A stretch of DNA of 64,000 bases from Bacilli bacterium (GTDB taxonomy: Bacteria; Bacillota_I; Bacilli_A; RFN20; CAG-826): NCBI GenBank assembly GCA_017447165.1, contig JAFSOD010000004.1, forward strand, positions 115,267 to 179,266, given 5' to 3'. A program made the position numbers and the translations under genes. The notes beneath the pieces were generated by a model that was not told the origin of the DNA, did not search any database, and was given only the letters and a program-made list of their open reading frames with translations. Below, in pieces: positions 46,960 to 56,764 of this stretch (the first letter of the stretch is position 1; every line of letters starts with the position of its first letter).

Positions 46960-48468
46960 TTATTCTTCAGCGATGGCGTTCATCGCAGCTTCCCATTCTG
47001 CTGTTGGGGCGTCAAATCTCACATAGTCTTTATAGAAGAAGAGTCTAGCAGTGCCAGTTTGACCACTTCTATTCTTTGCAACAATAACTTCGGTATAAGA
47101 AGCATTACCTGGAATTTCACTACCTAATTCTTTTTCTTTTTGCTCTTTGGCGAGTTCATATTTTTCCGCACCAGTAAGTTGTCCACCTTTTTTATTAGAA
47201 GCTTTGCTGGTCTTTTTATCGGCGTAATAGTCTTCTCTATAGAGAAGGATAACGATATCCGCGTCTTGTTCAATGTTACCAGAATCTCTTAAGTCAGACA
47301 TCACTGGTCTTTGAGAATCACGTTTTTCAACCGCTCTAGAAAGTTGAGATACGGCGATAACCGGAACATTTAAGTCTCTAGCAAGAGCTTTTAAGGCAAG
47401 AGAAATACGTCTTACTTCTTCTTGTCTTGAATCTATACTTTTTCCTTTGGTGGCGATTTGGACTAAACCTAAGTAGTCAACAATGATTAAACCTAGATCT
47501 GGTTCATGAGCTTGTAATTTAGTAGATTTAGTAACGATATCATTAAGTTTAATCGATGGAGTGTCATCAATATAAATCTTAGAATTCGCTAAAATCTTAA
47601 TGGAATTAAGAACTTTCATCTTATCGTTCGCGGAATTAATACGACCTCTATTGATGTTACGACAGTCCACTGTAGAGTCCATCGCCACTAAACGATTAAA
47701 TAATTGTTCTTTAGACATCTCTAAGGAGAAAATCGCCACTGCTTTTTTGGCTCTAGTAGCAATTCTATGAGCAAAGTTTAAACATAAAGCTGTTTTGCCA
47801 ACTGCTGGACGAGCAGCAACAATAATTAATTCACCAGGTTTAAAGCCTTGAGTGATTTGATTAAGTCTTTCATATCCTGTAGTAACTCCAATTACATCGG
47901 AGTCGTTATCAGCATCTTGAAGTTTTTCAAGATTTTCTTCTGTTTCTTTAGCGATAATATCAGTAGTTACAAAGTTAGAAATATGTCGTTTAGCAATACT
48001 CTCTTTAAATCTATTTTCACTATCTAAAATGAAGTCATTGATGTTTTCAATTTCTTGAGTCTTGTATTCTTTATCAATATCTCTAATGGTGGTAAGCATC
48101 TTTCTTAAAACGGAGTTATCTTGGATAATTCCGATATAGAAAGTTAATGTTGAAGCCGCAACAACTTTGTTGGTACATTCCGCTAAGTATTTTGCACCAC
48201 CAATATTTTCTAATTCTTTTAAGTTATCTAATTCTTCAGCAACAGTTAATACGTCAACAGTGGCATTTCTATCAGAAAGTTGACGAATCGCTCTAAAGAT
48301 TATTTGATGTTTTCCAATGAAAAAATCATCCTCTTCTAAGGAAAGCACTTCAAGACAATAGTCTTTAGTAAGCATGGCGCTACCAAGAACTACTTTTTCA
48401 GCATCTTCATTATATGGAAGTTCACTAGATACTTTTTTAACAACAGTTTTTCTACCTGCAGCAGCCAT
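46960..48468 (-). CDS. dnaB: Replicative DNA helicase DnaB, with a lysine-rich insertion
   Basis: A 502-residue hexameric replicative helicase (DnaC in Bacillus naming). N-terminal LPYNEDAEKVVLGSAM, RecA-like domain with ARPAVGKTALCLN (Walker A), FSLEMSKEQLFNR, LGLIIVDYLGLVQ (Walker B), ISLALKALARDLNVPVIAVSQLSR and SDLRDSGNIEQDADIV. Residues about 418-455 are an additional Lys/Glu-rich segment between REDYYADK and ASYTEVIVAKNR that ordinary DnaB proteins lack; it is too short for an intein. 1 nt after rplI. Confidence 0.95.
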   Translation of the reverse strand: MAAAGRKTVVKKVSSELPYNEDAEKVVLGSAMLTKDYCLEVLSLEEDDFFIGKHQIIFRAIRQLSDRNATVDVLTVAEELDNLKELENIGGAKYLAECTNKVVAASTLTFYIGIIQDNSVLRKMLTTIRDIDKEYKTQEIENINDFILDSENRFKESIAKRHISNFVTTDIIAKETEENLEKLQDADNDSDVIGVTTGYERLNQITQGFKPGELIIVAARPAVGKTALCLNFAHRIATRAKKAVAIFSLEMSKEQLFNRLVAMDSTVDCRNINRGRINSANDKMKVLNSIKILANSKIYIDDTPSIKLNDIVTKSTKLQAHEPDLGLIIVDYLGLVQIATKGKSIDSRQEEVRRISLALKALARDLNVPVIAVSQLSRAVEKRDSQRPVMSDLRDSGNIEQDADIVILLYREDYYADKKTSKASNKKGGQLTGAEKYELAKEQKEKELGSEIPGNASYTEVIVAKNRSGQTGTARLFFYKDYVRFDAPTAEWEAAMNAIAEE

Positions 48469-48469
48469 A

Positions 48470-48919
48470 TTATTTCCTTTCTGTGATATGAACGTTCACT
48501 ACGCCTATCACGCCTTTATATAGTTCAATTCTTAATCGGTGATATCCTAAGGAATCAAGTGGTCCTTTATCTAAGAATTTACGTTTATCGATTTCAATAT
48601 TGTGTTTTGCTTTCATTTCTTCTTCGACTTGTTTTAAAGAAACGGAGCCAAATAGTTTAGAATCTTTACCAACTTTAGCGTCAAACTCTAAGGTGATACC
48701 TTTGAGTATCTCCACTAATTTAACAGCGTCATCTTTCTTTCTAATCTCTTCTTGTCTAGCGTTTTCTTGTTGAGTTGCTAAAATCTCAACACTTTTTTTA
48801 GTCACAGGAACAGCGAGTTTCTTTTTAAATAAGAAGTTCACAGCAAAACCATCACTGACATTCACAGTTTGATTCTTTTTACCAACTTTTTTAACATCCG
48901 CTAATAAGATTACTTCCAT
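48470..48919 (-). CDS. rplI: 50S ribosomal protein L9
   Basis: A 149-residue L9. N-terminal rRNA-binding domain MEVILLADVKKVGKKNQTVNVSDGFAVNFL, the long connecting helix (NARQEEIRKKDDAVK) and the C-terminal domain (GKDSKLFGSVSLKQV). Sits between gdpP and dnaB, as in most Firmicutes. Confidence 0.97.
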   Translation of the reverse strand: MEVILLADVKKVGKKNQTVNVSDGFAVNFLFKKKLAVPVTKKSVEILATQQENARQEEIRKKDDAVKLVEILKGITLEFDAKVGKDSKLFGSVSLKQVEEEMKAKHNIEIDKRKFLDKGPLDSLGYHRLRIELYKGVIGVVNVHITERK

Positions 48920-48921
48920 AA

Positions 48922-50958
48922 TTATTCGTCCTGGCTAATTCTTCTTTTAGCGTCTGCTCTAGCATCAGCTAAGTGCAAGTTAATAACATTAACTAACATA
49001 TTTTCTACATCTTTTAAATCGCTTTTAAGGAAAGTCGCTGCTGCACTAGTGAAGTGGCCTCCACCACCAAGTTTTTCACATAAAAGTGAAACATTAATTA
49101 AACCATCACTTCTAGCAGATAATTTGGTTTCTCTAGCGCTAGTTTTGCCAATAACAAAGGCAGCGTGAATCCCTTTCATACCTAAGCAAGCATTAGCGGC
49201 TTTAGCAATCGCAGCAGTATCATAAATCTTATTAGGATCGGCGACTGCATAAACTACCCCATAGCTAGCAGTGACAACGTTTCTAACGATGTCAGTGGTT
49301 TCCATATATTCTTCAAAGTCATCTTTTAATAAATCATCAGCGACAGAGTTATCCGCTCCATATTCTTTTAGAATTGTAGAAGCTTCAAAGGTTCTAATAC
49401 CGGTATTCTTACTCTTATAGAAAGAGCTATCTAAGAAGATACCAGATAACATAATCGTCGCATAAGTTGGATTAAGTTCAATTCTAGGGGTGATAGAAGA
49501 GAATCTAATAAATTCGGTAATTAGTTCAGAGGCACTAGATGCAGATGGATCAATATGATTGAAAACAGGAGACTCAATATATTCTTCCGCTCTTCTATGA
49601 TGGTCGATAACAACAACTTTATTAGTTCTATCTAAAACAGCAGGTGCCATAACCATATTAGGAATATGGACGTCACAAACAATGACCAAGGTATCGGATT
49701 CAATCAAATCCAAAGAATCTTTAGAGGAGACAATTAAATCTTCTAATTCGTCTTTATCAAAACTGGAGGTAATCGCAGTTCTAGTTTTTGTTTCGGTAGC
49801 TTTTAGGTCCACAACTAACTTTGCAGGTTTCTTTAATCTTTCACAAATAGCTTTAACACCTAAACAGCTGCCTAAAGCATCCATATCCATATTAGTGTGA
49901 CCCATAATTAAGACATTAGAGGCGCTGTTAATTAAGTTAATTAAGGAGTCAGCAAGAACTCTAATTTTAACTCTACTACGCTTTTCTTGAGCTTCGGTTT
50001 TTCCACCATAGAATTCCATTTCTTTGCCATATGGGGAAACAACAACTTGGTCACCACCACGAGACATAGCAATACTTAAAGCAGCAATCGCTAACTCGTT
50101 AAGTTTAACGACATCTGGGAAGTCTCTAGCAATACCGATAGATAAGGTAAGTGGAATATCTTCGCCCATGGAGACCGATCTAACTTTATCAATAATAGAG
50201 AAATGATCATCTTTGATTTTGCAATATGTATCATAATTAAAGAGCATAAGATAATCACTATCTTTATATTTACGAAGTAAAATGCCATATTTTTGAGCGT
50301 ATTCAAAGATAACATCTTTAGCCTTAGTAATGGTGTCATTATAGTCATCATCACCTTTAATGACTTCGTCATAGTTATCCATAGAAAGAACACCAACAAC
50401 AGGAGCCTGTTGTTTGTTGTAATAATAAACAGTCTCATATTCAGTTGTATCTTTAAAGATATATAATCCCGCATCGGAAAGATATTTAACTTCATAGTTA
50501 CGATTATTAATCACTACTTTAATGATATTGTCTGGAGATGGTTTTTCTTTTAAAACTCTTAACTCGTTTTTCCATTCAAAGATGTTGCTATCGATAATAT
50601 CAATGTGTCTATCTTTAAATAAATCGTTATTCCAAATAACTGTGTCGTTTTCATCGGTAACCACCAAACCAATCATTGCAAAGTTATATGCTTCTTGAAC
50701 GTCACTTCCAATAACTTCCGCGGCTTGTAAGTCAGTTTTATGTCTATACATAGAAATACGAATCGCACTGACCCACATAAAGATGATATTAAGGGCCACT
50801 AAAGAAGAAGCGCCGATAACAACGTATTCTGGCAAAACAACACTTTTAGTATTAAACAAATCGAGGAAATAGAAAATAATAAAAGTAGCAATACCTAATG
50901 TCTCAAATATAATCGCGATAAAGGCAAATAATCTAACTCTATTGATTTTCTTTTTCAT
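48922..50958 (-). CDS. gdpP: Cyclic-di-AMP phosphodiesterase GdpP
   Basis: A 678-residue membrane protein that degrades c-di-AMP. Two N-terminal helices, a PAS-like domain (about 90-160), a degenerate GGDEF domain (about 175-310) and a DHH-DHHA1 phosphodiesterase with GHTNMDMDALGS, VIVCDVH, VIDHHRR and GGGGHFTSAAA. All DHH metal ligands are present. TATAAT lies 15 nt before ATG 50958, so the leader is very short. First gene of gdpP-rplI-dnaB-walJ-rlmH. Confidence 0.95.
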   Translation of the reverse strand: MKKKINRVRLFAFIAIIFETLGIATFIIFYFLDLFNTKSVVLPEYVVIGASSLVALNIIFMWVSAIRISMYRHKTDLQAAEVIGSDVQEAYNFAMIGLVVTDENDTVIWNNDLFKDRHIDIIDSNIFEWKNELRVLKEKPSPDNIIKVVINNRNYEVKYLSDAGLYIFKDTTEYETVYYYNKQQAPVVGVLSMDNYDEVIKGDDDYNDTITKAKDVIFEYAQKYGILLRKYKDSDYLMLFNYDTYCKIKDDHFSIIDKVRSVSMGEDIPLTLSIGIARDFPDVVKLNELAIAALSIAMSRGGDQVVVSPYGKEMEFYGGKTEAQEKRSRVKIRVLADSLINLINSASNVLIMGHTNMDMDALGSCLGVKAICERLKKPAKLVVDLKATETKTRTAITSSFDKDELEDLIVSSKDSLDLIESDTLVIVCDVHIPNMVMAPAVLDRTNKVVVIDHHRRAEEYIESPVFNHIDPSASSASELITEFIRFSSITPRIELNPTYATIMLSGIFLDSSFYKSKNTGIRTFEASTILKEYGADNSVADDLLKDDFEEYMETTDIVRNVVTASYGVVYAVADPNKIYDTAAIAKAANACLGMKGIHAAFVIGKTSARETKLSARSDGLINVSLLCEKLGGGGHFTSAAATFLKSDLKDVENMLVNVINLHLADARADAKRRISQDE

Positions 50959-51056
50959 AGTAGAAACATTATATTAAATTAATAATTTCATATAAAGAAG
51001 AAATGCTAAAAACTAGCAAATTATCTTAAAAAGCATCTATATATAGGAACATTATA

Positions 51057-52268
51057 TTACGCTATGAGGGAGCGAATGACTTGTTCACAGTCACTTGGCT
51101 TCATTATTCTAGGAACCGGATAGCCAGGATTACCTTCCTTAAGAGCGCGTTTTACTAAAGTAGGGATATCCTCTTCTTTAATAAAATCAAACTTCTCAGG
51201 TATATTCATTGCTTTATTCATTCTTCTAATTTCAGAGATGAATAATTTGGCTATTTCTTCTCTAGTCATCTCTAACTTAGCAATGCCAATAAGACCGGCG
51301 AGTTTTGCAAGTGGCTTATAAACGGATTTGCCGTACCACTCTAAAACATAAGGGAGTATCACTGCATTAGCAAGTCCATGTGGAGTGCCATACATTCCAC
51401 CCAAATTATGGGCAATCGCGTGTACATAACCAACAAACGCTCTGGTGAAAGCAGAACCCGCTAAAAACGAAGCACAAAGCATGTTTTCTCTAGCTTTAAT
51501 ATCCTTGCCGTTAGTATAAGCAACTTCTAAATTCTTGTGGATAAGTTTAGTAGCTTCTTCAGCATATCTAATTGTCGATTTCACATTACTTTTACCAATA
51601 TAGGCTTCCACAGCGTGAGTTAAAGCATCCATACCAGTTGTAGAGGTGATATGAGGAGGTAAACCGATAGTTAAGTTAGGATCTAGAACTGCGTATTTTG
51701 GTCTAAGCTTACCATCACAGATTGCGTTCTTCTCATGAGTTGTGGGATCGGTGACCACTGCCGCTAAAGTTGTTTCTGAACCAGTACCTGCAGTAGTAGG
51801 AACAGCAAAAAATGGAGGAAGCTTCTTTTTGATCTTGAGATAGCCTCTCATCTTCTTAACTGACTTCTTAGGGTTACTGACTCTTGCTCCTGCGGCTTTG
51901 GCGCAATCCATTGGCGAACCACCACCAAAAGCAATAATTCCTTCACACTTATTTTTAAGATAAATATCCTTACAGTCTTCAATATTTTGGATAGTTGGAT
52001 TAGGCTGCACTCCATCAAAAACACTATAGGAGAACCCCTCTTTTTCTAATTCTTTGAACAATGGGTCAAGTAAATGAAGAGACATCAATCCTTTATCGGT
52101 GACCACTAAAACATTATTAATTCCTTTGGCCTTGATGAATTTTGGAAGTTTTAAAACAGCGTCTGCTCCTTCTAGTAAAGTTGGTTCACTCCAATCCATA
52201 AAGCGCATCGCAAATTTCAGTACTTTTTGATAAATACGGTAATAACATTTCTTCACCCAAAACATCAT
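51057..52268 (-). CDS. Iron-containing alcohol dehydrogenase
   Basis: A 403-residue group III dehydrogenase. Seen: IIAFGGGSPMDCAKA (NAD-binding), PTTAGTGSETT, MDALTHAVEAYIG and the metal-site region AFVGYVHAIAHNLGGMYGTPHGLANAVILP. Acts on alcohols or short aldehydes in fermentation. GAGG lies 10 nt before ATG 52268. Separate from the gdpP operon. Confidence 0.9.
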   Translation of the reverse strand: MMFWVKKCYYRIYQKVLKFAMRFMDWSEPTLLEGADAVLKLPKFIKAKGINNVLVVTDKGLMSLHLLDPLFKELEKEGFSYSVFDGVQPNPTIQNIEDCKDIYLKNKCEGIIAFGGGSPMDCAKAAGARVSNPKKSVKKMRGYLKIKKKLPPFFAVPTTAGTGSETTLAAVVTDPTTHEKNAICDGKLRPKYAVLDPNLTIGLPPHITSTTGMDALTHAVEAYIGKSNVKSTIRYAEEATKLIHKNLEVAYTNGKDIKARENMLCASFLAGSAFTRAFVGYVHAIAHNLGGMYGTPHGLANAVILPYVLEWYGKSVYKPLAKLAGLIGIAKLEMTREEIAKLFISEIRRMNKAMNIPEKFDFIKEEDIPTLVKRALKEGNPGYPVPRIMKPSDCEQVIRSLIA

Positions 52269-52363
52269 ATTAAGAAAACCTCTATAATCATTTTTTATGA
52301 TTAAGGGTTAAAGTGCAATGTTAAAGTAAACTAACTTTAAAATAGTTTTGTTCTATAAATGAT

Positions 52364-52618
52364 TTGTATGTAGAAAATTGGGCTATGAATCGCATGATTT
52401 ATCAAGTGGAGGACACTCCAAAGAAACGAGATATTTTTGTTGGCGGCATTCAACAAATGCTCGGCTCAATTACCGCGACTATTCTAGTGACAATTATAGT
52501 TGGACTTGGTAGCCATATCTCCACCGCTATATTAGGATGTGCACTTGAAACTCTTGCCTATATCATTATTACCAAAAGAAAAAGCCCAGTCTCTACCACA
52601 TATCATAGAGAACACTAA
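52364..52618 (+). pseudogene. N-terminal remnant of an NCS2 uracil/xanthine permease
   Basis: The 84-codon frame reads like the first two helices of a nucleobase:cation symporter-2 protein: IYQVEDTPKKRDIFVGGIQQMLG, then TATILVTIIVGLG, then IILGCALETLAYIIITKRKSPV (compare the Y..(D)..P....-GLQH.(L) start and TKGKVPAYLGSSFA of intact UraA/XanP). It then breaks off into unrelated sequence. Full proteins have 420-460 residues. Family assigned by pattern memory. Confidence 0.55.
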
Positions 52619-52676
52619 GTTAGATTTTGAAATATCTGAAAATGATATGAATGAATTGAAAGTTCTTGATTTATAA
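52590..52676 (+). pseudogene. C-terminal remnant of an aldo/keto reductase
   Basis: In another frame (+1 from the permease remnant) the sequence reads IENTKLDFEISENDMNELKVLDL then TAA, like the C-terminal RI.EN...FDFELSEEDM...ALD tail of aldo/keto reductases. It abuts the permease fragment directly, as left by a large internal deletion. Confidence 0.5.
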
Positions 52677-52685
52677 ATCAACTAT

Positions 52686-53971
52686 CTAGGCTAGATATAT
52701 CGAATCGTAGAATTTCATTCTTAACTTAAAGTAAGAGAATGTCCAATTAAAATTATTTTCTAATAACGCATCAATATCTTCTATCTCCGGATACCAGTTA
52801 TTCGCGTTATTTTTTATATATTCTTCGTAGAAGTTATAGTATCTTTGTTCTTCTTCTAATTCAAAGTTCACGATTGGTCTTATGTAATTTGTGTATCGAC
52901 TAGCGATTAAATTATGAGTTCCTTCAATTTCTAAGAACTTCTCCCAGAAATCAAAGTGAGAAAATCTATCAGTCGCATTTTCTAATGTATAGTCTTGATT
53001 TGGTCCAAGTTGATATGGTCTAGAACAAGTATAATCAAAGTCCCAAGAAGGACCATAAATTAATTTAGAAGTGATATCAGGAAGATATAAATATACTGAG
53101 CGTCCCGCTAAATCTGTGTTTCTAAAGATTTCCGCTAATAAGAAGTAATCTATAAAGGAATCAAGATCCACTAAAGAAGTGAACAAGTTTAAATCTTTAT
53201 TTATTAATGCGTTTCTACAAGTTGTAATATAGTTTTCAATAAATTGAAATTGAGTCTCGCTCACTTCTTCAGGAGTGTCTAACTTATATTCTAAATCCGC
53301 GTAACCTTTACCATAATCAAAGACATCAGTAGTGCCTAAAATAAAATAGTTCACTCCTTCCACTCCTTCTTTATGGGCTAAAGTATCCATTTCTAATAAG
53401 AAAGATGTTTTATTTAGATCTTCACTTGGAAGAAATTTATTTTGTCTACTCCAGTACCAATATCGTCTATTAGATAATAGATACCTTGATCAACATCATC
53501 TAAAAGGACTTTTACTGGTCTAATAGTAGGTGCATATCTATTGGCAAATACATTCATATCATGAGATATCTGCATCGCTAAATAATCTCTAAGTAAAGTT
53601 GGGTCTAAATAAGATGCTAATAAATTAAATTTCTTACTAGCAGGTAAGCCTCCAATAGAGACTTTAGAAGAGAACTTAATCTTATAGCCTTTTTTTTTAA
53701 ACCATCTACTAGAGGTACCTCTAATTCTTACTCTTCCTTCATTATCTTGATAATGGCTTTCGCCTTCTAAATAATCTAAAACAGCGGGACAGTAGTTCTT
53801 ATATTCTGGATCACTTCTATCAGGAATATGAGCCCCATTAACGGTGATAGAAATCTCAGGAATATCTAAAGAATACTCTCTTGGCTTTAAATCTATTGGG
53901 CTACTAGAAGAACCACAGCTATTAAACGCAAAAGCAAAGATAATACCAAATAGACCTAATTGTTTCTTCAT
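52686..53971 (-). pseudogene. CotH-like kinase lipoprotein gene broken by a frameshift
   Basis: Two adjacent frames make one protein. Frame one (53414-53971) has a signal peptide with lipobox FNSCGS (Cys19), then the CotH N-lobe: RVRIRGTSSRWFKKKGYKIKF, NLLASYLDPTLLRDYLA, GIYYLIDDIGTGVDKINFF. It runs off into QVKI and a stop. Frame two (52686-53390) continues with MDTLAHKEGVEGVNYF and holds FIDYFLLAEIFRNTDLAGRSVYLY and the metal site GPSWDFDYTCS. One missing T in the T-run at 53433-53435 joins them as NFLPSEDLNKTSFLLEMD. CotH kinases phosphorylate exported proteins. No terminator separates the parts. Confidence 0.75.
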
Positions 53972-53982
53972 ACGTATATCGT

Positions 53983-54010
53983 ATCATAAAAGCCGACCAA
54001 ATGGCCGGCT
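53983..54010 (-). terminator. Terminator of the hydantoin operon
   Basis: Minus-strand AGCCGGCC/GGTCGGCT hairpin followed by TTTTA, 8 nt after the permease stop. Confidence 0.7.
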
Positions 54011-54017
54011 CATGAAT

Positions 54018-55499
54018 TTATTCTTTATTTTCTTCTACTTGAGGCTTTTCTTCCACTACTTCACTTGCGTTCTTTTCGTTACGCTTTTTAGCAAGGGTCT
54101 GCCATAAGAAGAAACCCGCTCCTAACATAATCCATACCGCAAAGATGATATAAGACGGAGTAGAGAAGTTAACTCCTAATCCTGTTGGCACTAACTGGAT
54201 GACGATAAACACTAACGCAAACGTAAATCCTAATAATGTCAGTATTTTCATAAAGATATTAACATCTTTATCTTTTCGCATAGTTATGAATGCTGCTAAA
54301 CAAGTAAATCCAAATCCGATTGAAGTACCAATCGAGGCCATATCAACGAACCAACTTAAAGCGTTTCTTCCTAAGAATGGTCCCACTAAAGAAATGATTA
54401 AGCAGAATAAGATAGCGAATTGAGGAACACTATGTTTCTTATCAACTGTACCAAATCGTTTTGGCAAATATCCTTCTCTTCCCATTGAGAAGATTAATCT
54501 TGAAGAGGCCATATAGAAGCCCATAATACCTGAAAGGATAGCGCTTAATACTGAAACACCGACTATAATACTACCTGCTGTTTTACCTAGAATTTGTTGA
54601 GCAGCATATAAGAGTGGCCATCTACCACCTTCAGCGATATATTCTGGCCAGTTTTTAATAACTAAAGCGGTAATTGTGTTATTAGCAATATAAACAAATG
54701 TTCCAAATAAAATCGCAATAATCATAATGATTGTGACTTTTTTAAAGCTAAATTTAAATTCTTCTGCGGCTTGAGGAATAGTTTCAAAACCAACAAATGC
54801 CCAAGGAGCAATGGCTAATGTTGCAAATATTGCCGAAGCAATACCAACACCGCCTAATTTAGGATCATCAGGTAATTTGAAGTATCCCCATAAGTTCCCT
54901 AAATTGCTCCAGCTCGTAAGTGGAGAAGCAATTGCAGCGATAACTAAAACAATAACTGTAGAACCTAATAAAACCGCTAAGATTGTTTGCACAATACCTG
55001 CCTTCTTAGTTCCAAGCATATTAATAACTGCAAATAAGATTAAAACTCCACACGCTAATAAGATTTCGCCAAGATGAATAGTGTTACCCGCAATGGTATA
55101 GGAGAATCCAAAATGCAAAGCATTTGGAGCAAGTCCATCAATAACTAAACCTAAGGCGGTTGAGTTAAGTGGAACATTAGATAAATAGGCAGCGATTAAA
55201 AACCAACCACATATATAGGCAGGGATTCTACCAAAGCACATCTTTGCAAAGATAAATTCTCCACCCGCTTTAGGATGTTTTCTAATCATATAAGCATAGC
55301 TTATAGATATGATAATCATGATAAGAGCGCCAATCGCGATAGCAATCGCAGTACCTAAAACACCGGAGTTAGGTAAGAATTTTTCTCCGGGGTTAATGAA
55401 GGCGCCCCAACCGATAATACAACCAAAAGCTATCGCCCAAACGTCCATTGGGTTCAGCTTCTTTTTAAATTGTTGTTGTCCTTCTACTGGCTTACTCAT
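54018..55499 (-). CDS. APC-family amino acid permease
   Basis: A 493-residue, 12-helix transporter of the amino acid-polyamine-organocation superfamily. TM1 motif IAFGCIIGWGAFINPG (substrate site) and GGEFIFAKMCFGRIPAYICGWF are clear; the C-terminus is hydrophilic and Glu-rich (KKRNEKNASEVVEEKPQVEENKE). It overlaps the carbamoylase gene by 8 nt, so it probably imports the hydantoin, dihydropyrimidine or amino acid substrate or product of that pathway. Substrate not readable. Confidence 0.85.
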   Translation of the reverse strand: MSKPVEGQQQFKKKLNPMDVWAIAFGCIIGWGAFINPGEKFLPNSGVLGTAIAIAIGALIMIIISISYAYMIRKHPKAGGEFIFAKMCFGRIPAYICGWFLIAAYLSNVPLNSTALGLVIDGLAPNALHFGFSYTIAGNTIHLGEILLACGVLILFAVINMLGTKKAGIVQTILAVLLGSTVIVLVIAAIASPLTSWSNLGNLWGYFKLPDDPKLGGVGIASAIFATLAIAPWAFVGFETIPQAAEEFKFSFKKVTIIMIIAILFGTFVYIANNTITALVIKNWPEYIAEGGRWPLLYAAQQILGKTAGSIIVGVSVLSAILSGIMGFYMASSRLIFSMGREGYLPKRFGTVDKKHSVPQFAILFCLIISLVGPFLGRNALSWFVDMASIGTSIGFGFTCLAAFITMRKDKDVNIFMKILTLLGFTFALVFIVIQLVPTGLGVNFSTPSYIIFAVWIMLGAGFFLWQTLAKKRNEKNASEVVEEKPQVEENKE

Positions 55500-56763
55500 A
55501 ATGTTTATCAGCCTTTAAGACTGCGTTAAGCATAACACTAGCACCAAGCATACAGTGTTTAGGATCACTATATTCATCTTCGCAGTGTGATAATCCTTTT
55601 TTAGATTGCACAAAGATCATAGTGGTTGGAATAATATATGATACGAATTGGGCATCATGACCCGCACCACTATGGATGTATTGGTGTTTAACACCAAGTT
55701 CTTCACAGGATTCTTTGATAAATCCTACTAAGTTTTTATCCCAGTACACTGTATCTCTATTCCACATAGGAACAACTTTACATGTACATTTAGCGAATTC
55801 TTTTCCGTCAAATGACTTCACGATTTCTAAAACTTTATCTAAGAGTTTTGGATCTTCGTGTCTCACATCTAATGAGAAATTGACATAGTCAGGAACACAA
55901 GTATGAACATCTGGGTGACAGACAATTTCACCAGTGGTGTACACTAATTCTGGTCTATTTAAAGCGTCAACTTTGTTGTGTAATTCAATTAACGCTAAGC
56001 TAGCCGCATATAAAGCATCTTTTCTTTTGTTCATCGGGAATGTTCCAGCATGAGTGGTTTGTCCATGGAACTCAAGTCGATAGTTAAACATACCAAGAAC
56101 GCAGTCCACGACACCAATTTCATTACCAGCATCTTCTAAGATTGGTCCTTGTTCGATATGGGTTTCAAAATTACAAACATATTTGTCTCTAGATAATCTG
56201 TTGGATTTAGGTCCAAGATATTTAAACTTTGATAATGCTTCTTTATAAGTTGTGGTTCTATCTAAAACGTTAATAGAGTTCATCATCTTAGAATATTCCA
56301 CACTTGGTTTAATGTTTTCTGGTAAATATTTATAAGCAACCATACCAGAAGTCATAATGGCAGGTGGATATAATGAACCTTCTTCATTAGTCCAAATCAT
56401 CGCGGTGATTGGGTGTTTATGAGGGATTTTCTTTTCAACGATAGTCTCTAAGACTTCCATCGCTGACATAACACCTAAAATGCCGTCATAGTTGCCGCCA
56501 TTTTTAACAGAGTCGCAGTGTGAACCCATAACAATTCTTTTGGCTTTAGGATCACTACCTTCGATAGTGGCATACATATTGGCTAAATCATCAATTTCGA
56601 TTTTCGCTCCGATCGCGGTCATTCTTTTGACGAATTCGTCTCTGGCCATCTCGTCTTCTTTGCTTAAAGCGTAGCGAGTAATGCCTCCATGACCCGCATC
56701 ACCAAATTTTGAGAATGTTTTGATTTTATCTTCCATTCTCTTTAAATCACATAAATAGCTCAT
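55492..56763 (-). CDS. M20-type N-carbamoyl amino acid hydrolase (HyuC/AllC/ureidopropionase type)
   Basis: A 423-residue di-metal amidohydrolase. Seen: MGSHCDSVKNGGNYDGILGV (metal His/Asp), WTNEEGSLYPPAIMTSG (metal Glu), CNFETHIEQGPILEDAG, THAGTFPMNKRKD and SGAGHDAQF. It cleaves an N-carbamoyl group to release the amino acid, CO2 and ammonia. It follows the hydantoinase gene after 1 nt. Substrate could be N-carbamoyl-beta-alanine, an N-carbamoyl amino acid or allantoate; the hydantoinase partner favours the first two. Confidence 0.88.
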   Translation of the reverse strand: MSYLCDLKRMEDKIKTFSKFGDAGHGGITRYALSKEDEMARDEFVKRMTAIGAKIEIDDLANMYATIEGSDPKAKRIVMGSHCDSVKNGGNYDGILGVMSAMEVLETIVEKKIPHKHPITAMIWTNEEGSLYPPAIMTSGMVAYKYLPENIKPSVEYSKMMNSINVLDRTTTYKEALSKFKYLGPKSNRLSRDKYVCNFETHIEQGPILEDAGNEIGVVDCVLGMFNYRLEFHGQTTHAGTFPMNKRKDALYAASLALIELHNKVDALNRPELVYTTGEIVCHPDVHTCVPDYVNFSLDVRHEDPKLLDKVLEIVKSFDGKEFAKCTCKVVPMWNRDTVYWDKNLVGFIKESCEELGVKHQYIHSGAGHDAQFVSYIIPTTMIFVQSKKGLSHCEDEYSDPKHCMLGASVMLNAVLKADKHYE

Positions 56764-56764
56764 C

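Noticed and set aside
47104..47217. Intein in dnaB
   Set aside because: The insertion is only about 38 residues and has no splice motifs.
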